Assembly: GCA_006438735.1 (NCBI GenBank)
Contig: RCZF01000002.1
Location: 1-60,000, forward strand
Reading direction: 5' to 3'
Length of the DNA: 60,000 nt
DNA from: Sphingomonas koreensis
GTDB taxonomy: Bacteria > Pseudomonadota > Alphaproteobacteria > Sphingomonadales > Sphingomonadaceae
Below are positions 26,721 through 39,448 of the stretch, piece after piece. Each line of letters starts with the position of its first letter. Within the stretch, counting starts at the first letter, position 1. A program made the position numbers and the translations under genes. The notes under the pieces were generated by a model. The model was given only the letters and a program-made list of their open reading frames with translations. It did no database searches and had not been told where the DNA came from.

Positions 26721-27502
26721 GGTGCTTCAACTTCACGGCGACAAGCCTGAACAAACTGTACGCCTAGTAAGGTCATGAAATATCCATCCATTCGGGGCGA
26801 CGCCCATCCCGGGCTAAAGTCTATTTCGAAATACTCTATCAGCCTCTGCCGGCTAAGCGCATCAATAACAAAAGAATCTTCGAAGGGCTTAGTTCGCCTT
26901 ACCCATTCTGTTTTTCCCGGCGATCCTTCGATGCTCCAGTATGACTCGGCAAATCGCACGATGGCTGGCCATCCAAACTGAAAGTTCATCAAATGGTCGG
27001 CGACCGCAGCCGCTTGCTCTTCAGTTTTAGAGTTGGGCCAATCGATCGAAGCTCTTTTGGCCGATTCGAACAAAGTCGGCCGAAGGTCGGTTGGGATTTT
27101 TTCGACTAGTAAATAATGAATATGAGCGTCAAAAATCTCATCGATGAATTTTGCTTCTTTTGAACCTATCTGAGACAGAATATCCACAAATATATTGTGT
27201 TTATTTGAAATTCCTTGAGCGGCATCGGCGAGTAATCCGGCCCACATGTCAGTAATTTGTGGATCATCTTCCGAAAAGGAGGCTTTTTGGATAAATTGAA
27301 GCGCAAACCCCGGCGGGAGCGCTTTGACCTTTGAAGGGTCAACGAGCTCCTCCGCTCGACTGAATATCGCGGTTAAACGCTTGCCTGCGAACGCACGAAA
27401 CTGTTCGCCAAGGGCCTGAAAGCTCGGCCCGAGCAGCTTGTCGGCAAGCCATGTTCCTGCGCCTGCGCTAGCTAACAAGGAAGCTGCCGAAACTATTTCC
27501 AT
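26717..27502 (-). CDS. DUF4393 / Abi-alpha-like protein
   Basis: A 261-residue protein with an N-terminal hydrophobic stretch (residues 4-24). Residues 62-96 (PPGFALQFIQKASFSEDD and DMWAGLLADAA) match the conserved core that I associate with the DUF4393/Abi-alpha family, linked to abortive infection; this is recall and not a database hit. The gene is much richer in A/T than its neighbours, for example around 27100-27220, which fits horizontal acquisition. It begins 12 bp after pccB and its stop overlaps mce (ATGA), so it is integrated in the operon. ATG 27502 is preferred over the TTG at 27511. Confidence 0.75.
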   Translation of the reverse strand: MEIVSAASLLASAGAGTWLADKLLGPSFQALGEQFRAFAGKRLTAIFSRAEELVDPSKVKALPPGFALQFIQKASFSEDDPQITDMWAGLLADAAQGISNKHNIFVDILSQIGSKEAKFIDEIFDAHIHYLLVEKIPTDLRPTLFESAKRASIDWPNSKTEEQAAAVADHLMNFQFGWPAIVRFAESYWSIEGSPGKTEWVRRTKPFEDSFVIDALSRQRLIEYFEIDFSPGWASPRMDGYFMTLLGVQFVQACRREVEAP

Positions 27503-27514
27503 CGCCGACAATTC

Positions 27515-29041
27515 CTACAACGGAATATTGTCATGCTTCTTCCACGGATTCTCCAGCGCCTTGCCGCGCAGTTTCCTTAACCCCAGCGCGATCCGCCGGC
27601 GTGTCGAATGCGGCTGGATCACCTCGTCGATGAAGCCCTTGCTTGCCGCGACGAACGGGTTGGCGAAGCGCGCCTCGTATTCGGCGGTATGCTCGGCGAT
27701 TTCCTCAGGGGTCTTGCCGCGGAAGATGATCTCGACCGCGCCTTTTGCGCCCATCACCGCGATCTCGGCGGTCGGCCAGGCGTAGTTGAGATCGCCGCGC
27801 AGATGCTTGCTCGCCATCACGTCATACGCGCCGCCATAGGCTTTTCGCGTGATGACGGTGATCTTGGGCACGGTCGCCTCGGCATAGGCGAACAGCAGCT
27901 TCGCACCGTGCTTGATGATGCCGTTATGCTCCTGCCCGACGCCGGGGAGGAAGCCCGGCACATCGACGAAAGTCACGATCGGAATGTCGAACGCGTCGCA
28001 GAAGCGCACAAACCGCGCGGCCTTCTTCGACGAATTGATGTCGAGGCAGCCGGCGAGCACCATCGGCTGGTTGGCGACGACGCCGACCGTGCGCCCCTCG
28101 ATCCGGCCGAAACCGATGATGATGTTGCCGGCATGCGCGGGCTGAAGCTCGAAGAAATCGCCCTCGTCCACCGTCTTCCGGATCAGCTCATGCATGTCGT
28201 AGGGCTGGTTGGCGCTGGGCGGGATCAGCGTGTCGAGGCTGGGCTCGGCGCGGTCCCACGCGTCGGCGGTAGGGCGCTCGGGGACGCTTTCGCGGTTCGA
28301 GGCGGGCAGGAAATCGATGAAATCGCGCGCCGCGCTCAACGCCTCGATGTCGTTCTCGAAGGCGATGTCTGCCACGCTCGACTTGGTGGTGTGCGTCACC
28401 GCGCCGCCAAGTTCCTCCTGAGTGACGACCTCGTTGGTCACCGTCTTGACGACGTCGGGGCCGGTGACGAACATGTAGCTCGAATCCTTCACCATGAAGA
28501 TGAAGTCGGTCATCGCCGGCGAATAGACCGCGCCGCCCGCGCACGGCCCCATGATGAGGCTGAGCTGCGGCACCACGCCGCTGGCGAGCACGTTGCGCTG
28601 GAACACCTCGGCATAGCCGCCGAGGCTGGCGACACCCTCCTGGATGCGCGCGCCCCCTGAATCGTTGAGGCCGATGACGGGCGCGCCGACCTTCAGCGCC
28701 ATGTCCATCACCTTGCAGATCTTCTGCGCGTGGCGTTCGGACAGCGAGCCGCCGAACACGGTGAAATCCTGGCTGAACACGAACACCAGCCGGCCGTTGA
28801 TCGTGCCGCTGCCGGTGACGACGCCGTCGCCGGGGACGCGCTGCGCCTCCATGCCGAAATCGACGCAATTATGCTCGACGAACATGTCATATTCTTCGAA
28901 GCTGCCTTCATCGAGCAGCACGTCGAGCCGCTCGCGCGCGGTGAGCTTGCCCTTGGCGTGCTGCGCGGCGATCCGTTTCTCGCCGCCGCCGAGACGGGCA
29001 TCGGCCCGGCGCTGTTCCAGTTCCTGCATCGTCGACGACAT
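27515..29041 (-). CDS. pccB: Propionyl/acyl-CoA carboxylase, carboxyltransferase beta subunit
   Basis: A 508-residue carboxyltransferase of the PccB type. The N-terminal half has [20 protein letters not shown] and the substrate loop [19 protein letters not shown]; the C-terminal half has [24 protein letters not shown] and [14 protein letters not shown] 29041 follows a GGAGAGACC ribosome-binding stretch. It is the first gene of the minus-strand propionate operon and is divergent from acs across an about 90-bp shared control region. It pairs with PccA, which is eight genes downstream at the operon's end. Confidence 0.95.
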   Translation of the reverse strand: MSSTMQELEQRRADARLGGGEKRIAAQHAKGKLTARERLDVLLDEGSFEEYDMFVEHNCVDFGMEAQRVPGDGVVTGSGTINGRLVFVFSQDFTVFGGSLSERHAQKICKVMDMALKVGAPVIGLNDSGGARIQEGVASLGGYAEVFQRNVLASGVVPQLSLIMGPCAGGAVYSPAMTDFIFMVKDSSYMFVTGPDVVKTVTNEVVTQEELGGAVTHTTKSSVADIAFENDIEALSAARDFIDFLPASNRESVPERPTADAWDRAEPSLDTLIPPSANQPYDMHELIRKTVDEGDFFELQPAHAGNIIIGFGRIEGRTVGVVANQPMVLAGCLDINSSKKAARFVRFCDAFDIPIVTFVDVPGFLPGVGQEHNGIIKHGAKLLFAYAEATVPKITVITRKAYGGAYDVMASKHLRGDLNYAWPTAEIAVMGAKGAVEIIFRGKTPEEIAEHTAEYEARFANPFVAASKGFIDEVIQPHSTRRRIALGLRKLRGKALENPWKKHDNIPL

Positions 29042-29131
29042 GGTCTCTCCAGCGATCACAATCTTATGGTGCAGCCCTTGGCACCGTTCGCCCGTTTAGG
29101 CAAAACGCGCGAGCGCCACAGGAGAGTCCGA

Positions 29132-31075
<1,944 letters not shown>

Positions 31076-31092
31076 TCCCGCCGAGCACAAGT

Positions 31093-31161
31093 GTCATTCC
31101 CGCGAAGGCGGGGGCCCATCTCGGGCGGCAGGTGATGGGTCCCCGCTTTCGCGGGGATGAC
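31093..31161. repeat. Dispersed palindromic repeat, family A, intergenic
   Basis: About 69 bp between acs and the M13 peptidase gene. The left arm is GTCATTCCCGCGAAGGCGGG and the right arm CCCCGCTTTCGCGGGGATGAC. It follows the acs stop by 17 bp and may act as a transcript-end structure, but there is no T run. Confidence 0.85.
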
Positions 31162-31280
31162 GAGATTTTGCCGAGTATCGCTCGCTTCGAAGCAGCATCG
31201 AGCCCCGGCCGAATCGAATTGCCTCCCCCATCCGCGGCGCTATAGCGGTGCAACACACATGGGGTGAGGATAAGAGAACA

Positions 31281-33323
31281 ATGAAAATCAACACGTTCGC
31301 CCGGCTGTCCGCCGGAATTGCACTGTTCGCGCTGACCGCCGCCGCAGCGCCGCAGACGACCGCCACCTCGGGCAAGCCCGAATTCGGCACGTTCGGCGTC
31401 GATCTGACCGCGAAGGACAGCGCGGTGAAGCCCGGCGACGATTTCTGGGCCTATGCCAATGGCGGGTGGGATGCGAAAACGCAGATCGTCGCCGATCGCA
31501 CCTCCGCCGGACCGTTCGTGACGCTGGCCGATCGCGCCGAAGCGCAGGTCCGCGACATCCTCACCGATCTCGCCGCCAACCCCGGGCAATATGGCGCCAA
31601 TGGCAAGCAGATCGGCGATTTCTACGCGAGCTGGATGGATACCGGCGCGATCGAGGCGCGCGGCGCCGCGCCGCTGACGCCCTATCTCACCAAGATCGCC
31701 GCGGTGAAGGATCGCGCCGCACTCGAGACGCTATTCGCCGAAACCGGCTATAGTTCGCCCGTCGATATCGGCATCCTGCCCGATTTCGCCGATCCGACGC
31801 GCTACACCGCCGCCGCCGGCCAATCCGGCCTCGGCATGGCGCGTGACAATTATCTGCTGCCCGGCGCGAAATACGACGGCTACCGCGCTGCCTATCACGC
31901 TTATATCGCGCAGATGCTGGGCCTTGCCGGCGTGCCCGACGCTGCGGCGAAGTCCGATGCGATCATGGCGCTCGAAACAGCGATGGCGAAGGAGCAATGG
32001 TCGCCCGAGCGCTCGCGCGACATGAAGGCGATCTACAATCCGATGGACCGCGCCGGGATGGCCAAGCTCGCCCCGCAGTTCGATTGGAACATGATGATGC
32101 AGACGCGCGGGCTTGCCGCCGTGCCCAGCGTGATCATGACGCAGACGACGGCGATCACCGCGATGGGCAAGCTGCTCGATACGGTGCCGCTGGCGACGTG
32201 GAAGGATTGGATGGCATTCCACTTCATCAGCGATCACGCCAGCTATCTGCCCAAGACCTTCGACGATGCGCATTTCGCGTTCTTTTCGAAGACGCTGAGC
32301 GACGTGCCGCAGCAGCGCGACCGCTGGAAGCGCGGCGTCCAGCTGGTCAATGGCGCGCTCGGCGAGGAAGTCGGCAAGATCTACGTCGCGCGTTACTTCC
32401 CGCCCGAGAGTGAAGCCAAGATGGCCGATCTCGTCAAGAATCTCGAAGCCGCGCTCAAGGAGCGGCTCGACGGCAATCAGTGGATGGACGGGCCGACCCG
32501 CACCGCTGCGCTGGCCAAGCTCGCCGCGTTCGAGCCGCGTATCGGCCATCCGGTCAATTATATCGATTACAGCGCGATCAAGGTCGATCGTGGCGATCTG
32601 CTCGGCAATGTCGTGCGCGCCGACGATTTCGACTGGAACCTGCAATTGTCGCGGCTCGGCAAGCCGGTTGATCGCACCTTGTGGGAAATGACGCCGCAGA
32701 CGATCAACGCCTATTACAATCCGTTGCTCAACCAGATCACTTTCCCGGCGGCGATCCTGCAGCCGCCGTTCTTCGATCCCAATGCCGATCCGGCGGTCAA
32801 TTACGGCGCGATCGGCGCGGTGATCGGCCACGAAATGGGCCATGGCTTCGATGATCAGGGCAGCCAGTTCGGCCCCGACGGCAAGTTCGCCAATTGGTGG
32901 AGCGAGGCCTCGCGCAAGGCGTTCACCGATCGCACCACCGCACTCGGCACGCAATATGACGGTTACGAGCCGGTCCCCGGCACGCACATCAAGGGCGCGC
33001 TGACGATGGGCGAGAATATCGGCGATCTCGGCGGCATCCAGACGGCTTACGCCGCTTATCACCGTTCGCTCGACGGCAAGCCGGCGCCAGTGATCGGCGG
33101 GCTGACCGGCGACCAGCGCTTCTTCCTATCGTTCGCGCAGGTGTGGCGCGCCAAGACGCGTGAGGGCGCCGAGCGGCAGCAGCTGATCACCGATCCGCAC
33201 AGTCCGGCGAAATACCGCGTCGATGGCGTCGTCCGCAATGTCGACGCCTGGTATGCCGCGTTCGACGTCAAGCCGGGCGACAAGCTGTATCTCGCGCCCG
33301 CTCAGCGCGTGCATATCTGGTAG
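31281..33323 (+). CDS. M13 family zinc metallopeptidase (neprilysin/PepO-like)
   Basis: A 680-residue M13 peptidase. ATG 31281 begins a signal peptide (FARLSAGIALFALTAAAAP), so the enzyme is exported. Zinc ligands are His517 and His521 of HEMGH plus the Glu of GENIGDLGG about 60 residues later. The family start after the signal (VKPGDDFWAYANGGW) and the C-terminal VHIW end are typical. The start was chosen over an upstream in-frame codon at 31248 because it begins the signal peptide. Confidence 0.94.
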   Translation: MKINTFARLSAGIALFALTAAAAPQTTATSGKPEFGTFGVDLTAKDSAVKPGDDFWAYANGGWDAKTQIVADRTSAGPFVTLADRAEAQVRDILTDLAANPGQYGANGKQIGDFYASWMDTGAIEARGAAPLTPYLTKIAAVKDRAALETLFAETGYSSPVDIGILPDFADPTRYTAAAGQSGLGMARDNYLLPGAKYDGYRAAYHAYIAQMLGLAGVPDAAAKSDAIMALETAMAKEQWSPERSRDMKAIYNPMDRAGMAKLAPQFDWNMMMQTRGLAAVPSVIMTQTTAITAMGKLLDTVPLATWKDWMAFHFISDHASYLPKTFDDAHFAFFSKTLSDVPQQRDRWKRGVQLVNGALGEEVGKIYVARYFPPESEAKMADLVKNLEAALKERLDGNQWMDGPTRTAALAKLAAFEPRIGHPVNYIDYSAIKVDRGDLLGNVVRADDFDWNLQLSRLGKPVDRTLWEMTPQTINAYYNPLLNQITFPAAILQPPFFDPNADPAVNYGAIGAVIGHEMGHGFDDQGSQFGPDGKFANWWSEASRKAFTDRTTALGTQYDGYEPVPGTHIKGALTMGENIGDLGGIQTAYAAYHRSLDGKPAPVIGGLTGDQRFFLSFAQVWRAKTREGAERQQLITDPHSPAKYRVDGVVRNVDAWYAAFDVKPGDKLYLAPAQRVHIW

Positions 33324-33326
33324 AAA

Positions 33327-34424
33327 CTAACCGGCGGGCGTGGTCGTCACGCCCGCCGCCGCTTCCGCGCGCGGCGTCAGCTCGTGTTCGTAGAATATCG
33401 AAGCGCTGACCGCGATCAACAGCACCACCATCGCGAACGCGCCGAGTCCAATCGCGACGGCGCGATTGTCGCGCCCGGCGCTGGCAGCGCGCGCGGCGCG
33501 GTGCGCCTCGGCCGTGCCCATCCGCGCGCGACGCGCATCGCTGCGCTCCTCATCGACGCCGAACTTGTGCAGGATGAGCAGCGCCGAAATGGCGAACATC
33601 ATGCAGCCCGGGATCCACATCGTCAGCCCGCCGATCTGTTCGTCGGCGACGGCGCTCAGCCCAAACAGCCGGCCCATCACGTCATAGGCGTGGTAGATCG
33701 GCACGGTCTTGAAGCTGAGAAACGCGCCGAGCAGGATGTTGCCCATCGCCGCGAGCCAGAACATGCCCAGCCGCGTGCCGAGCCGCGGCCCCGCCGGGCT
33801 GCTGCGCGGATCGAAGATCACCGAGAAGAAGAACAATCCCGTCACCAACAGGCTGACGTGCCACATGTAGTGGATCGGTACGTTGAGGATGGCGATGTCG
33901 TGATAGCGCGGCCACATCCAGAAATAGGTCGTGCCGACGAACAGGACCGTCGCAACCACCGGCTGCGACAGAAAGCCGAACACCGTGCGCACCGCGCCGT
34001 TGCTGACGATCGGCCCGACGACGCCGCTGCGCATCCCGTCCGGAAAGCCGCGCATCAGCGCCGCCTGCGGCATCGACAGCAGAATCAGCATCGGCCCGAT
34101 CGTACGAAGCAGCATGTGCTCGACCTGGTGAACCGCGAAGACATGATCGGCGAGTGGCTCGATCGGCGACAGCAGCGCCAGCGCCAGCGCCAACAGCCCG
34201 CCGAAAAACGCGAGGTGTCGCCACGGCCTGGCGGCGGCGCCACGGCGGACGCCGGCGATATAAAGCCCGGCGGCGATCGCCAGGCCGATGACGATTTCGG
34301 GCGAGAACTGGAACATCGCCCAGATCGATTCGCCGGGATGGATCTCATCGCCGTGAGCGAAAGCGGTGCTTGGCAAAGCGAGCAGCGATACCGCAAGCGC
34401 GCGGCGGGCAAATCTGGAAAACAT
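33327..34424 (-). CDS. CtaG/Caa3-type cytochrome c oxidase assembly protein
   Basis: A 365-residue membrane protein with a signal peptide ending at AFAHGDEIHPGES and about seven to eight predicted transmembrane helices. The pattern LSPIEPLADHVFAVHQVEHMLLRTIGPM and the histidine-rich HYMWHVSLL are typical of the caa3_CtaG (DUF1404-like) family, which helps copper delivery and assembly of haem-copper oxidases. No oxidase subunit gene lies nearby, so its partner is encoded elsewhere. The C-terminus contains an Arg/Ala-rich loop. Confidence 0.87.
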   Translation of the reverse strand: MFSRFARRALAVSLLALPSTAFAHGDEIHPGESIWAMFQFSPEIVIGLAIAAGLYIAGVRRGAAARPWRHLAFFGGLLALALALLSPIEPLADHVFAVHQVEHMLLRTIGPMLILLSMPQAALMRGFPDGMRSGVVGPIVSNGAVRTVFGFLSQPVVATVLFVGTTYFWMWPRYHDIAILNVPIHYMWHVSLLVTGLFFFSVIFDPRSSPAGPRLGTRLGMFWLAAMGNILLGAFLSFKTVPIYHAYDVMGRLFGLSAVADEQIGGLTMWIPGCMMFAISALLILHKFGVDEERSDARRARMGTAEAHRAARAASAGRDNRAVAIGLGAFAMVVLLIAVSASIFYEHELTPRAEAAAGVTTTPAG

Positions 34425-34532
34425 GGCGACTCCGTTGGAAAGCAGCCCTTAGCCGCTTTGTCGGGGCCGATGCAAAACGACACGCCGGCGCTGACAACTG
34501 GATCAGGCGCGCCGCTTCGGCCATGACACGGC

Positions 34533-35147
34533 ATGGCCAAGCTCTATTTCTACTACGCCTCGATGAACGCGGGCAAATCGACCACGCTGTTGCAGGCCGA
34601 TTTCAACTACCGCGAGCGCGGCATGGAGACGATGCTGTTTACAGCGGGGATCGACGACCGCTTCGCCGCCGGCGCGATCACCTCGCGGATCGCGCTGTCG
34701 GCGCCGGCGACCGCGTTCGACGCGGCGACCGATCTGCACAACTGCGTCGCCGACGAGCTCACCCGCCGGCCGCTCGCCTGCGTGCTGGTCGATGAGGCCC
34801 AATTCCTCACCGAGGATCAGGTCGCGCAACTGGCGTGGGTGTGCGACGAGCTTGGCGTGCCGGTGCTCGCTTACGGCCTACGTACCGATTTCAAGGGCGC
34901 GCTATTCCCCGGCAGCGCGCGTCTGCTGGCGATCGCCGACGCGCTGATCGAGATCAAATCGGTCTGCACCTGCGGTCGCAAGGCGACGATGAACCTTCGC
35001 GTCGATGCAAGCGGCAACGCGGTGCAGGAGGGCGCGCAGACCGAGATCGGCGGCAACGATCGCTACGTCGCCTTGTGCCGCAAGCATTTCGCCGAAGCGA
35101 TGCGCGGACTGCCGGTCGTCAGCGTGGGTTCAGGCGTGGGTTGCTAG
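34533..35147 (+). CDS. tdk: Thymidine kinase
   Basis: A 204-residue type II thymidine kinase that phosphorylates thymidine from salvage. The P-loop SMNAGKST is at residues 10-17, the DEAQF motif follows in VLVDEAQFL, and the zinc lobe has CTCGRKA and YVALCRKHF (four cysteine-type ligands including CxC). Length fits the family. It is divergent from the CtaG-like gene across about 108 bp. Confidence 0.94.
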   Translation: MAKLYFYYASMNAGKSTTLLQADFNYRERGMETMLFTAGIDDRFAAGAITSRIALSAPATAFDAATDLHNCVADELTRRPLACVLVDEAQFLTEDQVAQLAWVCDELGVPVLAYGLRTDFKGALFPGSARLLAIADALIEIKSVCTCGRKATMNLRVDASGNAVQEGAQTEIGGNDRYVALCRKHFAEAMRGLPVVSVGSGVGC

Positions 35148-35171
35148 ATGGTGGTGACGAGGAGAAACACC

Positions 35172-35570
35172 ATGCGCATCAGTTTGGCTGCTACGCTCGC
35201 GCTTGCCGCGGCTTCCTTCGCCAGCGGCGCGGTCGCCGCCGATCGTCACCGGCCGATCGGCAAGGAAACCACAATTGCTTTCGCCAGCAACGGCGGCATC
35301 CGCAATTGGGAAGCCGGCCCGCCAAAGAGCGGGATCATCTACGTTCAGGATCGCCGGCTCGATTGGTACCGCGTGCAGATGAGCGGGCCGTGTGTTGAGT
35401 CGAAGGGTGGGCCGATGACGGTTCGATACACAACCGATAACAACGGCGCGTTCGATACTTTTTCGAAGCTGACCTTCCCCGATTACGCCAACCGCAGCTG
35501 CGGCGTGAAGAGCATCCAGACCAGCCTGCCGCCGCCCAATCAACCGGGCGCGCCGAAGCCGCGCCACTGA
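35172..35570 (+). CDS. Small exported protein, DUF6491-like
   Basis: A 132-residue protein whose start at 35172 gives a signal peptide (RISLAATLALAAASFASGAVAA). The remainder has the shape of DUF6491 proteins, with IAFASNGGIRNWEAG, IIYVQDRRLDWYRVQMSGPC and a second Cys near the end (SCGVKSIQ) that could pair with the first. No function is known for the family, and the assignment is by motif recall. A weak GGAG-like stretch (GAGGAG) precedes ATG 35172. Confidence 0.7.
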   Translation: MRISLAATLALAAASFASGAVAADRHRPIGKETTIAFASNGGIRNWEAGPPKSGIIYVQDRRLDWYRVQMSGPCVESKGGPMTVRYTTDNNGAFDTFSKLTFPDYANRSCGVKSIQTSLPPPNQPGAPKPRH

Positions 35571-35609
35571 CCGGTTGCCGGGCGCGCCGCCGTCGTTCAG
35601 AGCGGCGGC

Positions 35610-36575
35610 ATGCATGGCTGGATCATCATCGACAAGCCCGTGGGGATCGGCTCGACGCCGGTCGTCTCCGCGGTCAAGCGTGCGCTGCGCGACGGCGGCT
35701 ACGGCAAGTTCAAGGTGGGACATGGCGGGACGCTTGATCCGCTGGCGTCGGGCGTGCTCCCGGTGGCGATTGGCGAGGCGACCAAGCTCGCCGGGCGGAT
35801 GCTCGACAGCGACAAGATGTATGACTTCACGATTTGCTTCGGTGAGCAGACGGATACGCTCGATGGCGAGGGCATGATGATCGCGACCAGCGACGTGCGG
35901 CCGACGATCGCGGCGGTTGAGGGCGTGCTGGCGCGGTTTACGGGTGCGGTCGAGCAGATGCCGCCGGCTTTTTCCGCGCTGAAGGTGGACGGCAAACGCG
36001 CCTATGATCTGGCACGCGCTGGCGAAGAGGTCGTTCTGCAGACGCGCAGCGTGACGGTGCATTCGCTTGCCGTTGGTCATCCCCGCGGAGGCGGGGACCC
36101 ATCTCCCGACGGCACCGCCCAGCGCGACTTTTCCGAGATGGGCCCCCGCTTTCGCAGGGGTGACGGCGATCTGGAAGAAGTGACCCTCACCGCGCATGTC
36201 TCCAAGGGCACCTACATCCGGAGCCTCGCACGCGACGTTGCGTTGGCGCTCGATACGGTCGGCCATGTCACCATGTTGCGGCGGATCAAGGCCGGTCCGT
36301 TCAGCCTTGCGGGGGCGATTTCGCTGGACAAACTGGCCGAACTCGGGCAGGCGCGCGCCCTTGAAGAGACCCTCCTGCCGCTGACGGCGGGGCTGGACGA
36401 CATCCCGGCTCTACCCGTCACCCCCGATCAGGCAGGGCTGCTCCGTAAGGGGCGGGTGTTGATCGGGATCGCCGTTGACGATGGCCAATACTTTGCAACC
36501 GACGCAACCGCGCCGGTCGCGCTGGTAGAGGCTCAGGACCGCGAGGTCCGCGTCGTTCGCGGCTTCAACCTGTGA
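35610..36575 (+). CDS. truB: tRNA pseudouridine(55) synthase with a repeat insertion
   Basis: TruB makes pseudouridine 55 in tRNA. The catalytic Asp43 lies in GGTLDPLASGVLP, and HVSKGTYIRSLARDVA is the second conserved core. The total of 321 residues is slightly long; residues about 156-185 are encoded by a family A palindromic repeat between SLAV and DLEEVTLTA. It heads the conserved truB-rpsO-pnp cluster. Confidence 0.95.
   Translation: MHGWIIIDKPVGIGSTPVVSAVKRALRDGGYGKFKVGHGGTLDPLASGVLPVAIGEATKLAGRMLDSDKMYDFTICFGEQTDTLDGEGMMIATSDVRPTIAAVEGVLARFTGAVEQMPPAFSALKVDGKRAYDLARAGEEVVLQTRSVTVHSLAVGHPRGGGDPSPDGTAQRDFSEMGPRFRRGDGDLEEVTLTAHVSKGTYIRSLARDVALALDTVGHVTMLRRIKAGPFSLAGAISLDKLAELGQARALEETLLPLTAGLDDIPALPVTPDQAGLLRKGRVLIGIAVDDGQYFATDATAPVALVEAQDREVRVVRGFNL
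36076..36164. repeat. Palindromic repeat, family A, in frame inside truB
   Basis: About 89 bp, with GTCATCCCCGCGGAGGCGGG on the left and CCCCCGCTTTCGCAGGGGTGAC on the right. In frame it encodes HPRGGGDPSPDG and MGPRFRRGDGD. The encoded segment resembles the one in pccA (RHPRAGGDPSPDGG and MGPRFRGRDD) although the two host genes are unrelated. Confidence 0.9.
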
Positions 36576-36599
36576 TGTGATGTCGAAGGAAAGCAATTC

Positions 36600-36869
36600 A
36601 TGACGATTACCGCAGAGCGCAAGGAAGCGCTCGTCAAGGAACATGGCCGCGCCAAGGGCGACACCGGTTCGACCGAAGTCCAGGTCGCGATCCTGACCGA
36701 ACGGATCAAGAATCTGACCGAGCATTTCAAGACCCACGCGAAGGACAATCACTCGCGCCGCGGTCTCTTGATGCTGGTCAACAAGCGGCGTTCGCTGCTC
36801 GATTACCTGCGGACCACCGAAGGCGAGCGCTACACCGCTCTCATCGCGAAGCTCGGTCTTCGCAAATAA
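36600..36869 (+). CDS. rpsO: 30S ribosomal protein S15
   Basis: An 89-residue ribosomal protein that binds 16S rRNA. The family core [17 protein letters not shown] and [22 protein letters not shown] is intact. It lies 24 bp after truB and is followed by a strong hairpin terminator. Together with pnp this is the ancient rpsO-pnp gene pair. Confidence 0.98.
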   Translation: MTITAERKEALVKEHGRAKGDTGSTEVQVAILTERIKNLTEHFKTHAKDNHSRRGLLMLVNKRRSLLDYLRTTEGERYTALIAKLGLRK

Positions 36870-36871
36870 CC

Positions 36872-36897
36872 AAAAGGGCGCCTTCGGGCGCTCTTTT
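36872..36897 (+). terminator. Rho-independent terminator of truB-rpsO
   Basis: An 11-bp stem with one G-U pair closing a UUCG tetraloop: the arms are AAAAGGGCGCC and GGCGCTCTTTT. The final T run (CTCTTTT) is short but is part of the arm. It sits three bases after the rpsO stop and is symmetrical enough to work in both directions. Confidence 0.9.
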
Positions 36898-37024
36898 CAT
36901 ATCGAGCCAAGGGCAATTCGGCCCGCGGCTCCGGAAGGGCGATACTACGCCCGAAACCGCACGGGCCGGCTTAGCCCGCACATAGGCCCCGGCCGCATTG
37001 GGCGACCGGAGTGAAGGAAAACAA

Positions 37025-39376
<2,352 letters not shown>

Positions 39377-39404
39377 GTTCTAGCCCAACACGCTAGGAGA
39401 GGAT

Positions 39405-39441
39405 GGGGCTCGGGCTATGTACCCGGGCCCCTTTTCTTTTT
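39405..39441 (+). terminator. Rho-independent terminator of pnp
   Basis: A 10-bp stem (GGGGCTCGGG and CCCGGGCCCC, one G-U pair) with a 7-nt loop (CTATGTA), followed by a TTTTCTTTTT run. It lies 28 bp after the pnp stop and just before the convergent TPR gene. Confidence 0.93.
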
Positions 39442-39448
39442 GTGCGGC

